Below, in pieces: positions 16,655-25,689 of a DNA stretch of 64,000 nucleotides (position 1 is the stretch's first letter; each line of letters starts with the position of its first letter). Position numbers and translations under genes: made by a program. The stretch comes from Lachnospiraceae bacterium (GTDB lineage Bacteria; Bacillota; Clostridia; Lachnospirales; Lachnospiraceae). Location: NCBI GenBank assembly GCA_017427775.1, contig JAFRSD010000035.1, forward strand, positions 96,888 through 160,887. The letters run 5' to 3'. Under the pieces are notes generated by a model, which worked only from the letters and a program-made list of their open reading frames with translations, did not search any database and was not told where the DNA came from.

Positions 16655-18057
16655 TACATCATTCTCCAGCCGGGAAGATATTTATTCTTAAACTGCCCGT
16701 TCCGGACTTTGCCGAAACCGAGCGGATAACCGTCGACGCATACGAGTACATAGCCGTCTTTCGTTCCTTCAGGCGGATCGACCGATTCGCATTTGAGGTA
16801 ACGGATCACATCAGGATCATCCGCCGCGTAATTGATCACGGAATCATAGGAACTGCCCGAAAGCGCCATGGCAAGAGCCTGGGACGGCTCAAAACGGCCT
16901 TTTCTCAGTTCGCCGAGAAACAGCCCTGCCCGTAACACGCGGAGTCCCTTGATCTCAGGCATTCCTTCAGGGATCAGGGAAAGCCATTCATCGGAAAGCG
17001 CAAGCCGGTCAAAGGGAATATCCATAGCGATACGGGAAAGGAATTCCGTAACTTCGGCTGTGACGGACTTCAGCTTCGCAAAGTCACGGAACAGCGGCAC
17101 ATTTGCCGTATCCGTACTGTCTCCCTTTTTATGAAACAGTGCCAGATAATGCCCCTCTCCCTCAACCTTATGCGGGAAGAGTCGGACCGTCTTATCGATC
17201 TCAGGCAGCGGATCTTTCATCCATTCCACTCGGCCCTTATCAAACCCGAACGAAGCGAATTCGGCTTTCCGTTCCGCGGGAACCGCGTCAACAAGTTCCA
17301 TGTCCGGATACGAATCCAGGAAGAAACGGACCGTATCTTCATCCTCGTCAGGGGAAAATGTGCACGTCGAATATAAAAGCATTCCGCCCGGACGAAGCAT
17401 CTCATAGGCACGCGGAAGAATCTGTTTCTGCAGGTCATTATAATAGCCCGTCCCGTACTGTTCCCAGTTCTTCATGATGGCGGGCTGTTTGCGGAACATC
17501 CCTTCGCCGGAGCACGGCGCATCCACAAGAATCTTATCAAAGTACTCCGGGAAACGCTGCGCGAGCTTCTCCGCGGGTTCGCTTGTCACGACGGCATTCA
17601 TAATTCCGAACAGTTCAATGTTTTTAAGAAGCGCCTTGGCGCGGGAATGACTGATGTCGTTGGCGATCAGAATTCCTTTTCCCTGCAGTTTTGCGCCGAG
17701 TTCGGTACTCTTTCCGCCGGGTGCCGCACAAAGGTCAAGAACGCGGTCTCCGGGCTCTACAGGGAGCAATGCGGCAGGCGTCATGGCACTCGGTTCCTGC
17801 AGGTAATACATCCCCGCGTAATAATACGGGTGTTTCGAAGGAATATCGGAATCCTCATAGTAGAATCCGTTCTTCGTCCACGGAACCGGCTGTAATCCGA
17901 AAGGCGAAAGCGTCCGGAACTCCTCCGGGCTTAACTTCAGCGTATTCACACGGACGGCGGAACTTACCTTTTTCGAAAAGCAGGCTTCATAGGCGCGGAA
18001 TTCTTCCTCCCCGAGCTGTTCTCTCATACGTTTTTCAAATTGTTCGGGAAAATTCAT
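16654..18057 (-). CDS. rsmF: RsmF-like rRNA m5C methyltransferase (NOL1/NOP2/Sun family)
   Basis: The 467-residue enzyme has SAM motif I LCAAPGGKS near residue 110, DAPCSGEGMFRK with one catalytic cysteine near residue 180, and YSTCTFSPDEDE with the second catalytic cysteine near 232. The length and the long C-terminal region fit RsmF-type enzymes that make several m5C residues in 16S rRNA. I chose the ATG at 18057, which has AAGGA nine bases upstream; an in-frame start eight codons earlier lacks a site. It heads a run of overlapping genes ending with recU. Confidence 0.88.
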   Translation of the reverse strand: MNFPEQFEKRMREQLGEEEFRAYEACFSKKVSSAVRVNTLKLSPEEFRTLSPFGLQPVPWTKNGFYYEDSDIPSKHPYYYAGMYYLQEPSAMTPAALLPVEPGDRVLDLCAAPGGKSTELGAKLQGKGILIANDISHSRAKALLKNIELFGIMNAVVTSEPAEKLAQRFPEYFDKILVDAPCSGEGMFRKQPAIMKNWEQYGTGYYNDLQKQILPRAYEMLRPGGMLLYSTCTFSPDEDEDTVRFFLDSYPDMELVDAVPAERKAEFASFGFDKGRVEWMKDPLPEIDKTVRLFPHKVEGEGHYLALFHKKGDSTDTANVPLFRDFAKLKSVTAEVTEFLSRIAMDIPFDRLALSDEWLSLIPEGMPEIKGLRVLRAGLFLGELRKGRFEPSQALAMALSGSSYDSVINYAADDPDVIRYLKCESVDPPEGTKDGYVLVCVDGYPLGFGKVRNGQFKNKYLPGWRMM

Positions 18058-18112
18058 TCCGTTACATCCTTTAAAACCCAATTATTGACTGATTCAACTT
18101 CAATTTGCAGAA

Positions 18113-18916
18113 TCAGTTGATCGTCTGCGCGCGGTAGCCTTCCGCGATAATATCAAGCTCGGTCGCGAAATGACGGAGCTTTTCGATATTCTGCTCTTTA
18201 TAGATATCATAAAACTCTTCCTGGATACGAACCGCCTCGCGGTGGCTGACGAACCTGTATAGGTTCTGAATCGAAAGCAGGATGTCGTTTACGATACGCT
18301 CCTCTTCAAAACGAAGTTCTCTCGCCGAGCGGATCTCGTCACGGATCGAGGAAAGCTCCTTGTCCGTTTCGATCATGCCGTCCGCGGTATTCCGAAGACG
18401 GATCTTCAGCTCGTCAGGGATGTTACTGCGATACTTATACTGCAATGAGTGCTCGATCGTAGACCAGCTGTTCATGCCGAGTGTTCTGACCTGAATTTCG
18501 CCGTGGATCTTCTTCGGTCCGGAAACCGACTGAACGGTATATAAAATACGCAGATGGAAGCTGCGGTAACCGCTGTCCTTCGGAAAAGCGATATAGTCGT
18601 TCTCCGAAACAACCTCCATATCGGTTCTCGACTTGATCATATCGACAACCTGATAGCAGTCTTCCACGAACTGGCAGATCAGACGGATGCCGCAAATGTC
18701 CCACATCTCATTTTCGATATCCTCAAGCGGAATCTTCTTCCGGTTGGCCTTTTCAATGATGCTCGCGATGGATTTCACGCGTCCTTGAACAAGCTCGATC
18801 GGGCAATAATCGTCCGATTTGCGGAACGCGGTCATCAGATGGTTGAATTTGATCATCAGCTCATCAACTGCAAGCGCGTAAGGATCCAGAAATTCTCTCC
18901 ACAACTGTATTTCCAT
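18113..18916 (-). CDS. relQ: RelQ/YjbM-type small alarmone synthetase
   Basis: This 267-residue single-domain synthetase makes (p)ppGpp from ATP and GTP or GDP. Visible are the KSIASIIEKANRK stretch, MWDICGIRLICQFVEDCY, the SGYRSFHLRI motif and GEIQVRTLGMNSWSTIEHSLQYKY, which together match RelQ (SAS1). There is no HD hydrolase or TGS/ACT regulatory region. It is longer than B. subtilis YjbM (211) because of an extended helical C-terminus. It follows the UPF0210 gene by 14 bases and precedes rsmF by 55. Confidence 0.93.
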   Translation of the reverse strand: MEIQLWREFLDPYALAVDELMIKFNHLMTAFRKSDDYCPIELVQGRVKSIASIIEKANRKKIPLEDIENEMWDICGIRLICQFVEDCYQVVDMIKSRTDMEVVSENDYIAFPKDSGYRSFHLRILYTVQSVSGPKKIHGEIQVRTLGMNSWSTIEHSLQYKYRSNIPDELKIRLRNTADGMIETDKELSSIRDEIRSARELRFEEERIVNDILLSIQNLYRFVSHREAVRIQEEFYDIYKEQNIEKLRHFATELDIIAEGYRAQTIN

Positions 18917-18930
18917 AAATGCTACCCCCG

Positions 18931-20295
18931 TTAGTTTTTAAAGCTGTGCACCGGTGCCGGGATACGGCCCTTTCTGTTAACGAAATCCGCACAGGAGAAG
19001 GAATTGACCGGCATGATCGGCGCGTAACCGAGAAGGCCGCCGAATTCGGCGCTGTCCCCAACCTTCTTGCCGATTACCGGGATCAGACGAACTGCCGTCG
19101 TCTTCTGGTTGATCATTCCGATTGCCATCTCGTCCGCGATAATACCGCTGAGCGTCTCCGCCGAAGTATCTCCGGGAATGGCGATCATATCGAGTCCGAC
19201 CGAACATACGCAGGTCATCGCCTCAAGCTTCTCAAGCGTCAGGCAGCCTGCAAGCACGGCATCGATCATCCCCTGGTCTTCACTGACCGGGATAAATGCG
19301 CCACTCAGACCGCCGACATAAGAGGATGCCATAATCCCCCCCTTCTTCACCTGGTCATTAAGAAGCGCGAGCGCTGCGGTTGTTCCGGGTGCCCCCGGAT
19401 GCTCCAAGCCGATCTCCTGCAGGATCTCCGCAACGCTGTCCCCTACAGCGGGTGTCGGAGCAAGGGAAAGGTCTACAATGCCAAACGGAACATTCAGCAT
19501 CTCGGAAGCCCTCTTCGCGACAAGCTGACCGACTCTTGTAATCTTAAAGGCAGTCTTTTTAATCGTTTCGCAAAGGAACTCAAAATCCTTGCCTCGTGCC
19601 TGTTCGAGTGCCTTCTTTACTACACCGGGACCGCTGACGCCGACATTGATCACGGCATCCGCCTCGGTCACGCCGTGAAAAGCACCGGCCATGAACGGGT
19701 TGTCATCGGGTGCGTTACAGAATACCACGAGCTTTGCGCAGCCGATAGAATCTTTATCCGCGGTATTCTCTGCGGTACGGCGGATCACTTGTCCCATCAG
19801 CCGGACGGCATCCATGTTGATACCGGTCTTCGTGGATCCCACATTTACCGAACTGCAGACAACGTCGGTTTCGGCAAGTGCCTTCGGAATCGAACGAAGC
19901 AGAAGCTCCTCCGCTTTGGTCATGCCCTTCGATACAAGGGCGCTGTAGCCTCCGATAAAGTTTACGCCGACGGCTTTGCCGGCCTTATCAAGGGTCTTTG
20001 CGATCTCTACGAAATCATCCTCGCTATGGCAGGCAGAGGCTCCGATCAATCCGATCGGCGTCACGCTGATTCGTTTATTTACGACGGGAATGCCGTATTC
20101 CTTGGCGATCTCCTCGCCGGTGGCAACCAGATTGCCCGCAAGCGTCGTAATCTTTTGATAAATCTTCTCATTCAACCGCCCGAGATCCGAATCTATACAG
20201 TCAAGAAGGGAAATCCCAAGCGTGATCGTTCTCACGTCGAGATTCATCTTCTCAATCATGCGGTTGGTTTCCTGTATTTCCAGTTTACTGATCAT
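18931..20295 (-). CDS. UPF0210 / DUF711 family protein
   Basis: The 454-residue protein belongs to the DUF711 (UPF0210) family, structurally related to the PFL/ribonucleotide reductase group. Recognisable stretches are [59 protein letters not shown] and [26 protein letters not shown]. Its biochemical role is not established. It is almost always preceded by the small ACT-domain protein of UPF0237, as here (74 bases upstream), implying that an amino acid or similar ligand controls the pair (inference). Confidence 0.93.
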   Translation of the reverse strand: MISKLEIQETNRMIEKMNLDVRTITLGISLLDCIDSDLGRLNEKIYQKITTLAGNLVATGEEIAKEYGIPVVNKRISVTPIGLIGASACHSEDDFVEIAKTLDKAGKAVGVNFIGGYSALVSKGMTKAEELLLRSIPKALAETDVVCSSVNVGSTKTGINMDAVRLMGQVIRRTAENTADKDSIGCAKLVVFCNAPDDNPFMAGAFHGVTEADAVINVGVSGPGVVKKALEQARGKDFEFLCETIKKTAFKITRVGQLVAKRASEMLNVPFGIVDLSLAPTPAVGDSVAEILQEIGLEHPGAPGTTAALALLNDQVKKGGIMASSYVGGLSGAFIPVSEDQGMIDAVLAGCLTLEKLEAMTCVCSVGLDMIAIPGDTSAETLSGIIADEMAIGMINQKTTAVRLIPVIGKKVGDSAEFGGLLGYAPIMPVNSFSCADFVNRKGRIPAPVHSFKN

Positions 20296-20369
20296 AGTAT
20301 AAGTCCTCCGAACAAACGGCCCGGGACCGTCCGTTTCCTCTCAACATCTATGCAATCGTTTCAGATGCA

Positions 20370-20642
20370 TCATATACGGTGCATCATATCGAAAATATCC
20401 TCAAGCTGGATTCGGATCACGCATCCGATCTCCTCGCCGACTTTCGACAATCCGTCCGAGAGATTGTTGAAATCGATCTTGCTTGCGGAAACATCCACGA
20501 TCATCATCATGTTGAAATATCCGCCGACGATCGTCTGCGAAATATCAAGGACGTTCACATTTTCCGCGGAAAGGTAGGTACAGACTTTTGCGATAATGCC
20601 TACGGTGTCCTTCCCGACTACTGTTATAATTGCTCTTTTCAT
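20370..20642 (-). CDS. ACT-domain protein (UPF0237)
   Basis: A stand-alone ACT domain of 90 residues: MKRAIITVVGKDTVGIIAKVC at the start and VLDISQTIVGGYFNMMMIVD in the middle are the usual UPF0237 features. ACT domains bind small ligands, often amino acids, and the paired UPF0210 gene downstream suggests a regulatory partner. It is the first gene after the promoter at 20674-20702. Confidence 0.92.
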   Translation of the reverse strand: MKRAIITVVGKDTVGIIAKVCTYLSAENVNVLDISQTIVGGYFNMMMIVDVSASKIDFNNLSDGLSKVGEEIGCVIRIQLEDIFDMMHRI

Positions 20643-20673
20643 GGGTAACCTTCTTTCCGGCCGAAGCCGATAT

Positions 20674-20702
20674 ATTTTAATCAGAAATGCCGATACTGTC
20701 TA
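20674..20702 (-). promoter_or_regulatory. Sigma-A promoter of the ACT-UPF0210-relQ-rsmF operon
   Basis: Read on the minus strand, TAGACA (20702-20697; five of six consensus bases) is separated by 17 bases from TAAAAT (20679-20674). It lies in the 62-base gap between the walJ stop and the ACT gene. Downstream spacing to the ATG is about 30 bases. Confidence 0.75.
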
Positions 20703-20704
20703 TA

Positions 20705-21499
20705 TTAAAGGATCAAAGCTTCCATCGGTACGTCACGGGGCGCCACGAGAAGCCTCGGTTTCGGGTTGTCGAAATTCCAGGCTCCGTCGAGTTCGTTCTT
20801 CATCGTAAGAAGCGCAAGATCCGGCATATTGTTCTCTTTACTGAGGTGTGCCAGTACGATTGCCTTGAGCCGATCGTGAAGCACATGTGACACAAGTCGC
20901 GCGGAATCCTCATTCGAAAGATGCCCCTGCGCGCTCATGATCCGTTGCTTTAACGAATACGGATACGCCCCTGCAAGAAGCATGTAGCGGTCGTAATTGG
21001 ACTCGAGATACAGGACCTCGGAATCCGACAGGTGATTTACAATCTCAGGAGTTATGCAGCCCAGATCGGTCGCCATGGCGATCTTATGCGTTCCGTCCGT
21101 GAAAGAATAGGCAACCGGCTCCGCCGCATCATGGCTGATTCCGCAGCAACCGACCTTCACATCACCGAACCGGATCTCCGAACCCGGTCCGATCGTATGA
21201 AACAGTTCCCCGGGAAGCCCCGCGAGGGAATTCATATGCCTCAAATATCGTATGGTTCCGGCCGATGCGTATATGGGAATCCTGTACTTCTTTAAAAATA
21301 CCGCAAGTCCCTGCGTATGGTCGGAATGTTCATGCGTAACAAGGATTGCGTCAAGCGACTCGGGCTGGATCCATTCGGTCTGCAGCGCTTCACAGATTCG
21401 TTTTGCGCTGATACCGGCATCCACAAGAATATTACAGGATTCCGTTCCGAGATAGATGGCGTTTCCGCTGCTTCCGCTCGCCAAACTGAAGAATTTCAA
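20705..21499 (-). CDS. walJ: WalJ/YycJ-like metallo-beta-lactamase-fold hydrolase
   Basis: This 264-residue MBL-fold protein starts MKFFSLASGSSGNAIYLG, the hallmark of YycJ/WalJ proteins. The metal site THEHSDH lies near residue 55; other ligands are HDAAEPV (near 125), TDLG (near 148), and a late HLS. In Bacillus, WalJ is encoded with the WalRK cell-wall regulators and influences cell division and mutation rate; here it is instead downstream of coaE and polA, with a 20-base gap. The catalytic substrate is not defined, although DNA exonuclease activity has been proposed for the family. Confidence 0.88.
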   Translation of the reverse strand: MKFFSLASGSSGNAIYLGTESCNILVDAGISAKRICEALQTEWIQPESLDAILVTHEHSDHTQGLAVFLKKYRIPIYASAGTIRYLRHMNSLAGLPGELFHTIGPGSEIRFGDVKVGCCGISHDAAEPVAYSFTDGTHKIAMATDLGCITPEIVNHLSDSEVLYLESNYDRYMLLAGAYPYSLKQRIMSAQGHLSNEDSARLVSHVLHDRLKAIVLAHLSKENNMPDLALLTMKNELDGAWNFDNPKPRLLVAPRDVPMEALIL

Positions 21500-21519
21500 A
21501 CGTTCTTACCGCCTTCCGC

Positions 21520-22125
21520 CTACAATCCGAGATTCGCTTCGATCTGGTAACAAAGCTCCAGATCCCCGACAAGATTTCCGTTCACGATTTCCTTGTCACA
21601 AAGCTTCTTAAGTTCTTCCTCGGGCATCTGTCCCGAGAACAGCGACGCAACCTTCTCATCGGAGTAGCCGCGCCCTTTGATCAATCGATAGCGGCGCACG
21701 GTTTCGGGAGCGGTAACGGCCCACAGCTCATCGCAGAAATCCCTGTACCCTGCCGAGCACGCCAGTGCGGATTCGACAAATACGAACGGAATCCCTTCTT
21801 CGGCGAATTTCGTTATTCTCTCGCGGATTTCTTCGATTACCGCCGGATGCGTGATCCGGTTCAGTACCTGAAGCTTCTCCGGATCATGAAACACAAGATC
21901 CGCAAGCGCACCGCGGTTCAGGGAACCGTCTTCATTCGCATATTCGCTTCCGAATGTTTGAAGAACCTTCTTCAGTACATTTCCGCCCGGCTCCATCTGT
22001 TCTTTTGAGACAGCATCCGAATCGATGACAGGATAACCGAGATGCTTTTCAATGAGGCGGCATACATGACTCTTTCCGGAACCGACTCCGCCTGTGATTC
22101 CGATGACTTTGGTCTGACCGAACAT
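21520..22125 (-). CDS. coaE: CoaE, dephospho-CoA kinase
   Basis: CoaE phosphorylates the 3'-hydroxyl of dephospho-CoA, the last step of coenzyme A synthesis. The 201-residue protein has the P-loop GITGGVGSGKS at residues 8-18, VIDSDAVSKE, and the ITHPAV motif near residue 92 typical of CoaE. Length is normal. It sits 65 bases after polA, the usual polA-coaE pairing in Firmicutes. Confidence 0.95.
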   Translation of the reverse strand: MFGQTKVIGITGGVGSGKSHVCRLIEKHLGYPVIDSDAVSKEQMEPGGNVLKKVLQTFGSEYANEDGSLNRGALADLVFHDPEKLQVLNRITHPAVIEEIRERITKFAEEGIPFVFVESALACSAGYRDFCDELWAVTAPETVRRYRLIKGRGYSDEKVASLFSGQMPEEELKKLCDKEIVNGNLVGDLELCYQIEANLGL

Positions 22126-22190
22126 AGTTATTCACCGTATTACATGCCATTTGGCTTTATATAGCCGTGCCGGAATACCGTTTTGCGGTA

Positions 22191-24914
22191 TTATTTGGCT
22201 TCATACCAGCTGTTGCCTTTATGGATGTCCGCAACAAGCGGAACGGATAATACGGCTGCTCCTTCCATTGCTTCTTTCAAAATTGTTTTAACTTTGTCCT
22301 CCTCTTCATAAGGAACCTCAAGGAGAATTTCGTCATGAACCTGGACAAGCATTTTGGCTTTCAGGTTCTGTTCCCGCAGCATGCGGTATACGCGGACCAT
22401 CGCGATCTTCATAATATCCGCCGCGGTACCCTGGATCGGCGAATTCATCGCGATCCGTTCGCCGAACGAACGCTGCATGAAGTTATCCGAGGAAAGCTCC
22501 GGGATTGGACGCGGCCTGCCGTACAAAGTACGGATCTCGCCGCTTTCCTTTGCCTTCTGCACATTCTCATCGAGATACTGCTTCATCGCGGGATACTTCT
22601 CGTAATAGGACTTGATATACGACTCGGCAGTCTTCCGGTCAATTCCGAGGTTCTGCCCGAGCCCAAAGGAACTGATGCCGTAAAGGATACCGAAGTTTAC
22701 GGCTTTCGCGGCGCTTCTCTGCGCGTCGGTGACCTCTTCAAACGGCACATGGAATACCATCGCGGCCGTTGTTCTGTGAATATCAGCGGCGTTATTGTAG
22801 GCGTCGATCAGGCTCTTATCGCCCGACATATGCGCCATCAGGCGAAGCTCGATCTGCGAGTAGTCAGCGTCATAGAATACACATCCCTTCTTCGGCAGGA
22901 ATACCTTTCTGATGGACCGGCCGAGTTCGGTACGAATCGGAATATTCTGCAGGTTCGGATTGGTCGAACTGAGCCGTCCGGTGGCGGTCACGGTCTGCTG
23001 AAATGTCGTATGGATCCGGCCGTCATCGGCGATACAGTTCATAAGACCCGCCGAATACGTCGTCTGCAGTTTACGGTACTGACGGTACGTCAGAATATGC
23101 GCCACAACCGGCTCATCCTCTGCAAGCTTTTCCAGGATGTCAGCCGAAGTGGAATAACCGTTCTTCGTCTTCTTTCCGCCCTTTAATCCGAGCTTTTCGA
23201 AAAGCACTTCCGAAAGCTGCTTCGGCGAGTTCAGGTTGAACTTCATGCCCGCAAGCTCATATACAGTCTGCTCTTCTTCGTTACAGCGGGCGATAAACTC
23301 TTCATCAAGCTTCTTAAGAAGATCCGGATCCGCATAGATTCCGGTCTGCTCCATATCGGCAAGCACCCAGATAAGCGGGCGCTCTATTTCTTCATAAAGT
23401 TTCTGTAACTGCTTCTCCTCGATCTTTTTACGGATTTCATGACCGACTGCCCTTGCGAGAGCCGCGGTATAATCCCCGTCCGGCTTAAAACCGATACCCG
23501 AAAGGTATTCCCGCTGCAAATCCTGCGTTTCATGGGAACCGGCAAGCGGCCGTAACAGGTAATCGCAAACCGAAAGATCGTAGATTCCGTTTTTCTCTTC
23601 CGGGAACAGCGCCGTCAGTTCCTTTACGGAAAATGCATAGATCACATTGTCCGCAAGCAGCTGGTTCAAAAGCTCTGAGAAGTAAATCTCACCGAGGCAG
23701 AATCCGTCCGGAATAAAGCGGTACACTTTGTCGGCTGAAGCCAGATACAACGACCCGTCCGAAGCATCATAACGGATTCCGTAAGACTGTCCGCGACCCG
23801 TAAGCAGCCTGCTCCTTATAAGATCCGCGTCATTGAGGTCGGAAACCGTTACGGTTTCATAGCTCAATTCCATCGCGGCAGGCGCAGCCCCCTCAATAGC
23901 AGGCGCTTTCAGCGAGGAAAATGCAAGCTCATGAAGAACTTTATCAATCTCCCCTGTCTTAAGCCGCAGTTCCAGATCCGAAAGCTGCTCGTCGATCGGG
24001 ATATCCGTTTTGATCGTCGCAAGAACCGTGCTGAGTCTTGCAGACTCTTCCGCATTGACGCCGTCCTCGTCCTTTGTAAGCGTCTTTACAATGCCCGGAC
24101 GCACGCCGACAGCCTTAAACTCTTCGGCGAGTTGCTCTTCGGACGTGTTCCTGATTGCGTCATATAAGGCATCAACGGTCTCGTAATGGGCGATGAGCCC
24201 GACAGCCGTCTTCGGACCGATTCCGGCAACGCCCTTGATATTATCGCTTGAATCTCCCATCAGACCCTTCAGGTGATTGATGGAGGCGGGTTTTACGCCT
24301 TCTTCACCGGTCACCGTCTCAGGTGTCATCAGGAAGCATTTCTCCGGACAGCAGTTCTTATCAAAACCGTATTTCTTCAGCAGTTCATCCGCTTTGGTCT
24401 GTGAGGACTGCATCAGATATACGTAAACATTGTCATTCACCAGCTGAAGGTAATCATGATCCTTCGTAAGGATCCGGATCGGAATCTCCTTACCGAACTT
24501 CTGACAGAGGCTTCCGGCGAAATCATCCGCTTCGAAACTGTTATCCATATACTGACGGATGCCGATCCGTCCGATCACGTCTTCGCAAAGCGCGAACTGG
24601 TCCTTCAAAGGCGCCGGTGTCTCCCCGCGGTTAGCCTTATATTCGGGATACAACTCACGGCGGAACGTATCACGGCTCAAATCCCACAGCACAGCCAGAT
24701 ACTTCGGCGGATGCGTCTCGAGAATCTTAAACAGCGTCCGCAGAAATCCGTAAACGCCGTTCGTATAAACGCCGCCGGGCGTATGCATGATCTTATGATA
24801 ATTCCGCTCGCGGTCTTCCTGCGTCTTCGCCATCAGTACTTCCCGCGGAAGGTTTCCGTAGTACTGCGTCGAAAGAAGCCCCGAGCCGTCAATTAAAAGC
24901 ATATAATCTTCCAT
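22191..24914 (-). CDS. polA: PolA, DNA polymerase I
   Basis: The 907-residue enzyme fills gaps and removes RNA primers. The 5'-nuclease domain occupies about residues 1-290 (LLIDGSGLL, AVLWDLSRDTFR, GDSSDNIKGVAGIGPKTA). The polymerase domain shows motif A DADYSQIELRLMAHM, motif B AAKAVNFGILYG and motif C LVQVHDEILLEVP. The middle domain has no recognisable DEDD proofreading residues, as in B. stearothermophilus Pol I, so 3'-5' exonuclease activity is probably absent. I chose the ATG at 24914, seven bases after GGAG; it starts two bases after the zinc-finger gene ends. Confidence 0.96.
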   Translation of the reverse strand: MEDYMLLIDGSGLLSTQYYGNLPREVLMAKTQEDRERNYHKIMHTPGGVYTNGVYGFLRTLFKILETHPPKYLAVLWDLSRDTFRRELYPEYKANRGETPAPLKDQFALCEDVIGRIGIRQYMDNSFEADDFAGSLCQKFGKEIPIRILTKDHDYLQLVNDNVYVYLMQSSQTKADELLKKYGFDKNCCPEKCFLMTPETVTGEEGVKPASINHLKGLMGDSSDNIKGVAGIGPKTAVGLIAHYETVDALYDAIRNTSEEQLAEEFKAVGVRPGIVKTLTKDEDGVNAEESARLSTVLATIKTDIPIDEQLSDLELRLKTGEIDKVLHELAFSSLKAPAIEGAAPAAMELSYETVTVSDLNDADLIRSRLLTGRGQSYGIRYDASDGSLYLASADKVYRFIPDGFCLGEIYFSELLNQLLADNVIYAFSVKELTALFPEEKNGIYDLSVCDYLLRPLAGSHETQDLQREYLSGIGFKPDGDYTAALARAVGHEIRKKIEEKQLQKLYEEIERPLIWVLADMEQTGIYADPDLLKKLDEEFIARCNEEEQTVYELAGMKFNLNSPKQLSEVLFEKLGLKGGKKTKNGYSTSADILEKLAEDEPVVAHILTYRQYRKLQTTYSAGLMNCIADDGRIHTTFQQTVTATGRLSSTNPNLQNIPIRTELGRSIRKVFLPKKGCVFYDADYSQIELRLMAHMSGDKSLIDAYNNAADIHRTTAAMVFHVPFEEVTDAQRSAAKAVNFGILYGISSFGLGQNLGIDRKTAESYIKSYYEKYPAMKQYLDENVQKAKESGEIRTLYGRPRPIPELSSDNFMQRSFGERIAMNSPIQGTAADIMKIAMVRVYRMLREQNLKAKMLVQVHDEILLEVPYEEEDKVKTILKEAMEGAAVLSVPLVADIHKGNSWYEAK

Positions 24915-24916
24915 TA

Positions 24917-25510
24917 TCATTCTCCGTCATTCTCAGCGTCACTTTGGCCGGCAGAATTATCCCCGGAATCCATGACGGTTTCCTCCTGCATCTCCGAATC
25001 CTGTGACGTTTCGGACTTCGTCTCCTGCCTCTTAGCGCGGTCGCGCTCGCGGATGCAGCGCAATACGTCATCGTTATACTTGTATATGCCCTGGATAACC
25101 GGATCGAGATACGTCGGAACCCCGTACATTTCGATCACGACATGGTCCTCCGTATCCTCCGGAAGAAAGGCGTATGTCTTCTCAATCGGCGGAAAGAAAG
25201 AGGCAAATACCATCACGGCCAGTATCTCAAGAATGACAAAAGCCCTGCGGAACCGCTTTGCCTTTGCCTCATGAAGAATGCCGTTTCGCGCTGCATTCAA
25301 ACGGTCGTCGACTTCCTTCACATAATCCGAGGAAAGCTCTTCATTTTCATTCAGAGAACGGATCGCGTTAACGATCGCGTAATTGATGATAAGGTCTTCC
25401 TTACACTTCGGACACTTCTCCAGATGGGCATAGTATTCGAGTATCAGGTTACCCGGCAGGGTTCCGTCAATAAAGCTTTTCGTACATTCCTGACAAGTTG
25501 TACAATCCAT
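24917..25510 (-). CDS. Zinc-finger (anti-sigma-like) single-span membrane protein
   Basis: The 197-residue protein begins with a cysteine-rich zf-HC2-like module (CTTCQECTKSF, then HLEKCPKCKEDL), as in anti-sigma factors that hold a sigma factor through a zinc-binding helix bundle. A hydrophobic segment follows at about residues 88-106 (FVILEILAVMVFASF), then an extracytoplasmic region and a Ser/Glu/Asp-rich tail. No sigma factor gene is adjacent, so a true anti-sigma role is uncertain. TGGAGG precedes the ATG. It is the first gene of the polA-coaE-walJ group and lies next to the divergent tRNA-Leu promoter. Confidence 0.75.
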   Translation of the reverse strand: MDCTTCQECTKSFIDGTLPGNLILEYYAHLEKCPKCKEDLIINYAIVNAIRSLNENEELSSDYVKEVDDRLNAARNGILHEAKAKRFRRAFVILEILAVMVFASFFPPIEKTYAFLPEDTEDHVVIEMYGVPTYLDPVIQGIYKYNDDVLRCIRERDRAKRQETKSETSQDSEMQEETVMDSGDNSAGQSDAENDGE

Positions 25511-25532
25511 GCCGGGTCCTCCAAAAATCCTG

Positions 25533-25561
25533 TTGCAAAAAAAATACAGGTGTGATAGAAT
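25533..25561 (+). promoter_or_regulatory. Promoter of tRNA-Leu
   Basis: TTGCAA at 25533-25538 and TAGAAT at 25556-25561 are separated by 17 bases, with a TGN extension before the -10. The -10 box ends 11 bases before the tRNA, so transcription would start almost at the mature 5' end. Confidence 0.8.
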
Positions 25562-25572
25562 AACCGCTGTCA

Positions 25573-25655
25573 GCGGATGTGGCGGAATGGCAGACGCAGC
25601 AGACTCAAAATCTGCCGGGCTAACACTCGTGCGGGTTCAAGTCCCGCCATCCGCA
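25573..25655 (+). tRNA. tRNA-Leu(CAA)
   Basis: The 83-base gene has a seven-pair acceptor stem (GCGGATG with CATCCGC), a five-pair anticodon stem (GCAGA with TCTGC), and the loop CTCAAAA whose anticodon CAA (25606-25608) reads UUG. A long variable arm (about 15 bases) and the GTTCAAGT T-loop confirm a class II leucine tRNA. CCA is not encoded. A terminator follows immediately. Confidence 0.97.
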
Positions 25656-25656
25656 T

Positions 25657-25685
25657 CGGGCGTTCATCGTAACGCCCGTTTTTTT
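25657..25685 (+). terminator. Rho-independent terminator of tRNA-Leu
   Basis: CGGGCGTT (25657-25664) pairs with AACGCCCG (25671-25678) across a six-base loop, followed by seven T residues. It starts one base after the tRNA discriminator and ends just before the converging MutS-like gene. Confidence 0.93.
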
Positions 25686-25689
25686 ATGT

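Noticed and set aside
20341..20395. Short direct repeat TGCATCATA near the ACT gene end
   Set aside because: Two imperfect copies within 30 bases, partly coding; too short to be meaningful.
18919..20577. Long plus-strand open frame opposite the UPF0210 gene
   Set aside because: Antisense to a conserved family protein; composition (His, Cys, Arg-rich) is that of a shadow frame.
22174..22192. AATACCG/CGGTATT hairpin at the polA stop codon as a terminator
   Set aside because: Only seven pairs, no T-run, and it overlaps the stop codon; coaE follows closely and is normally co-transcribed.
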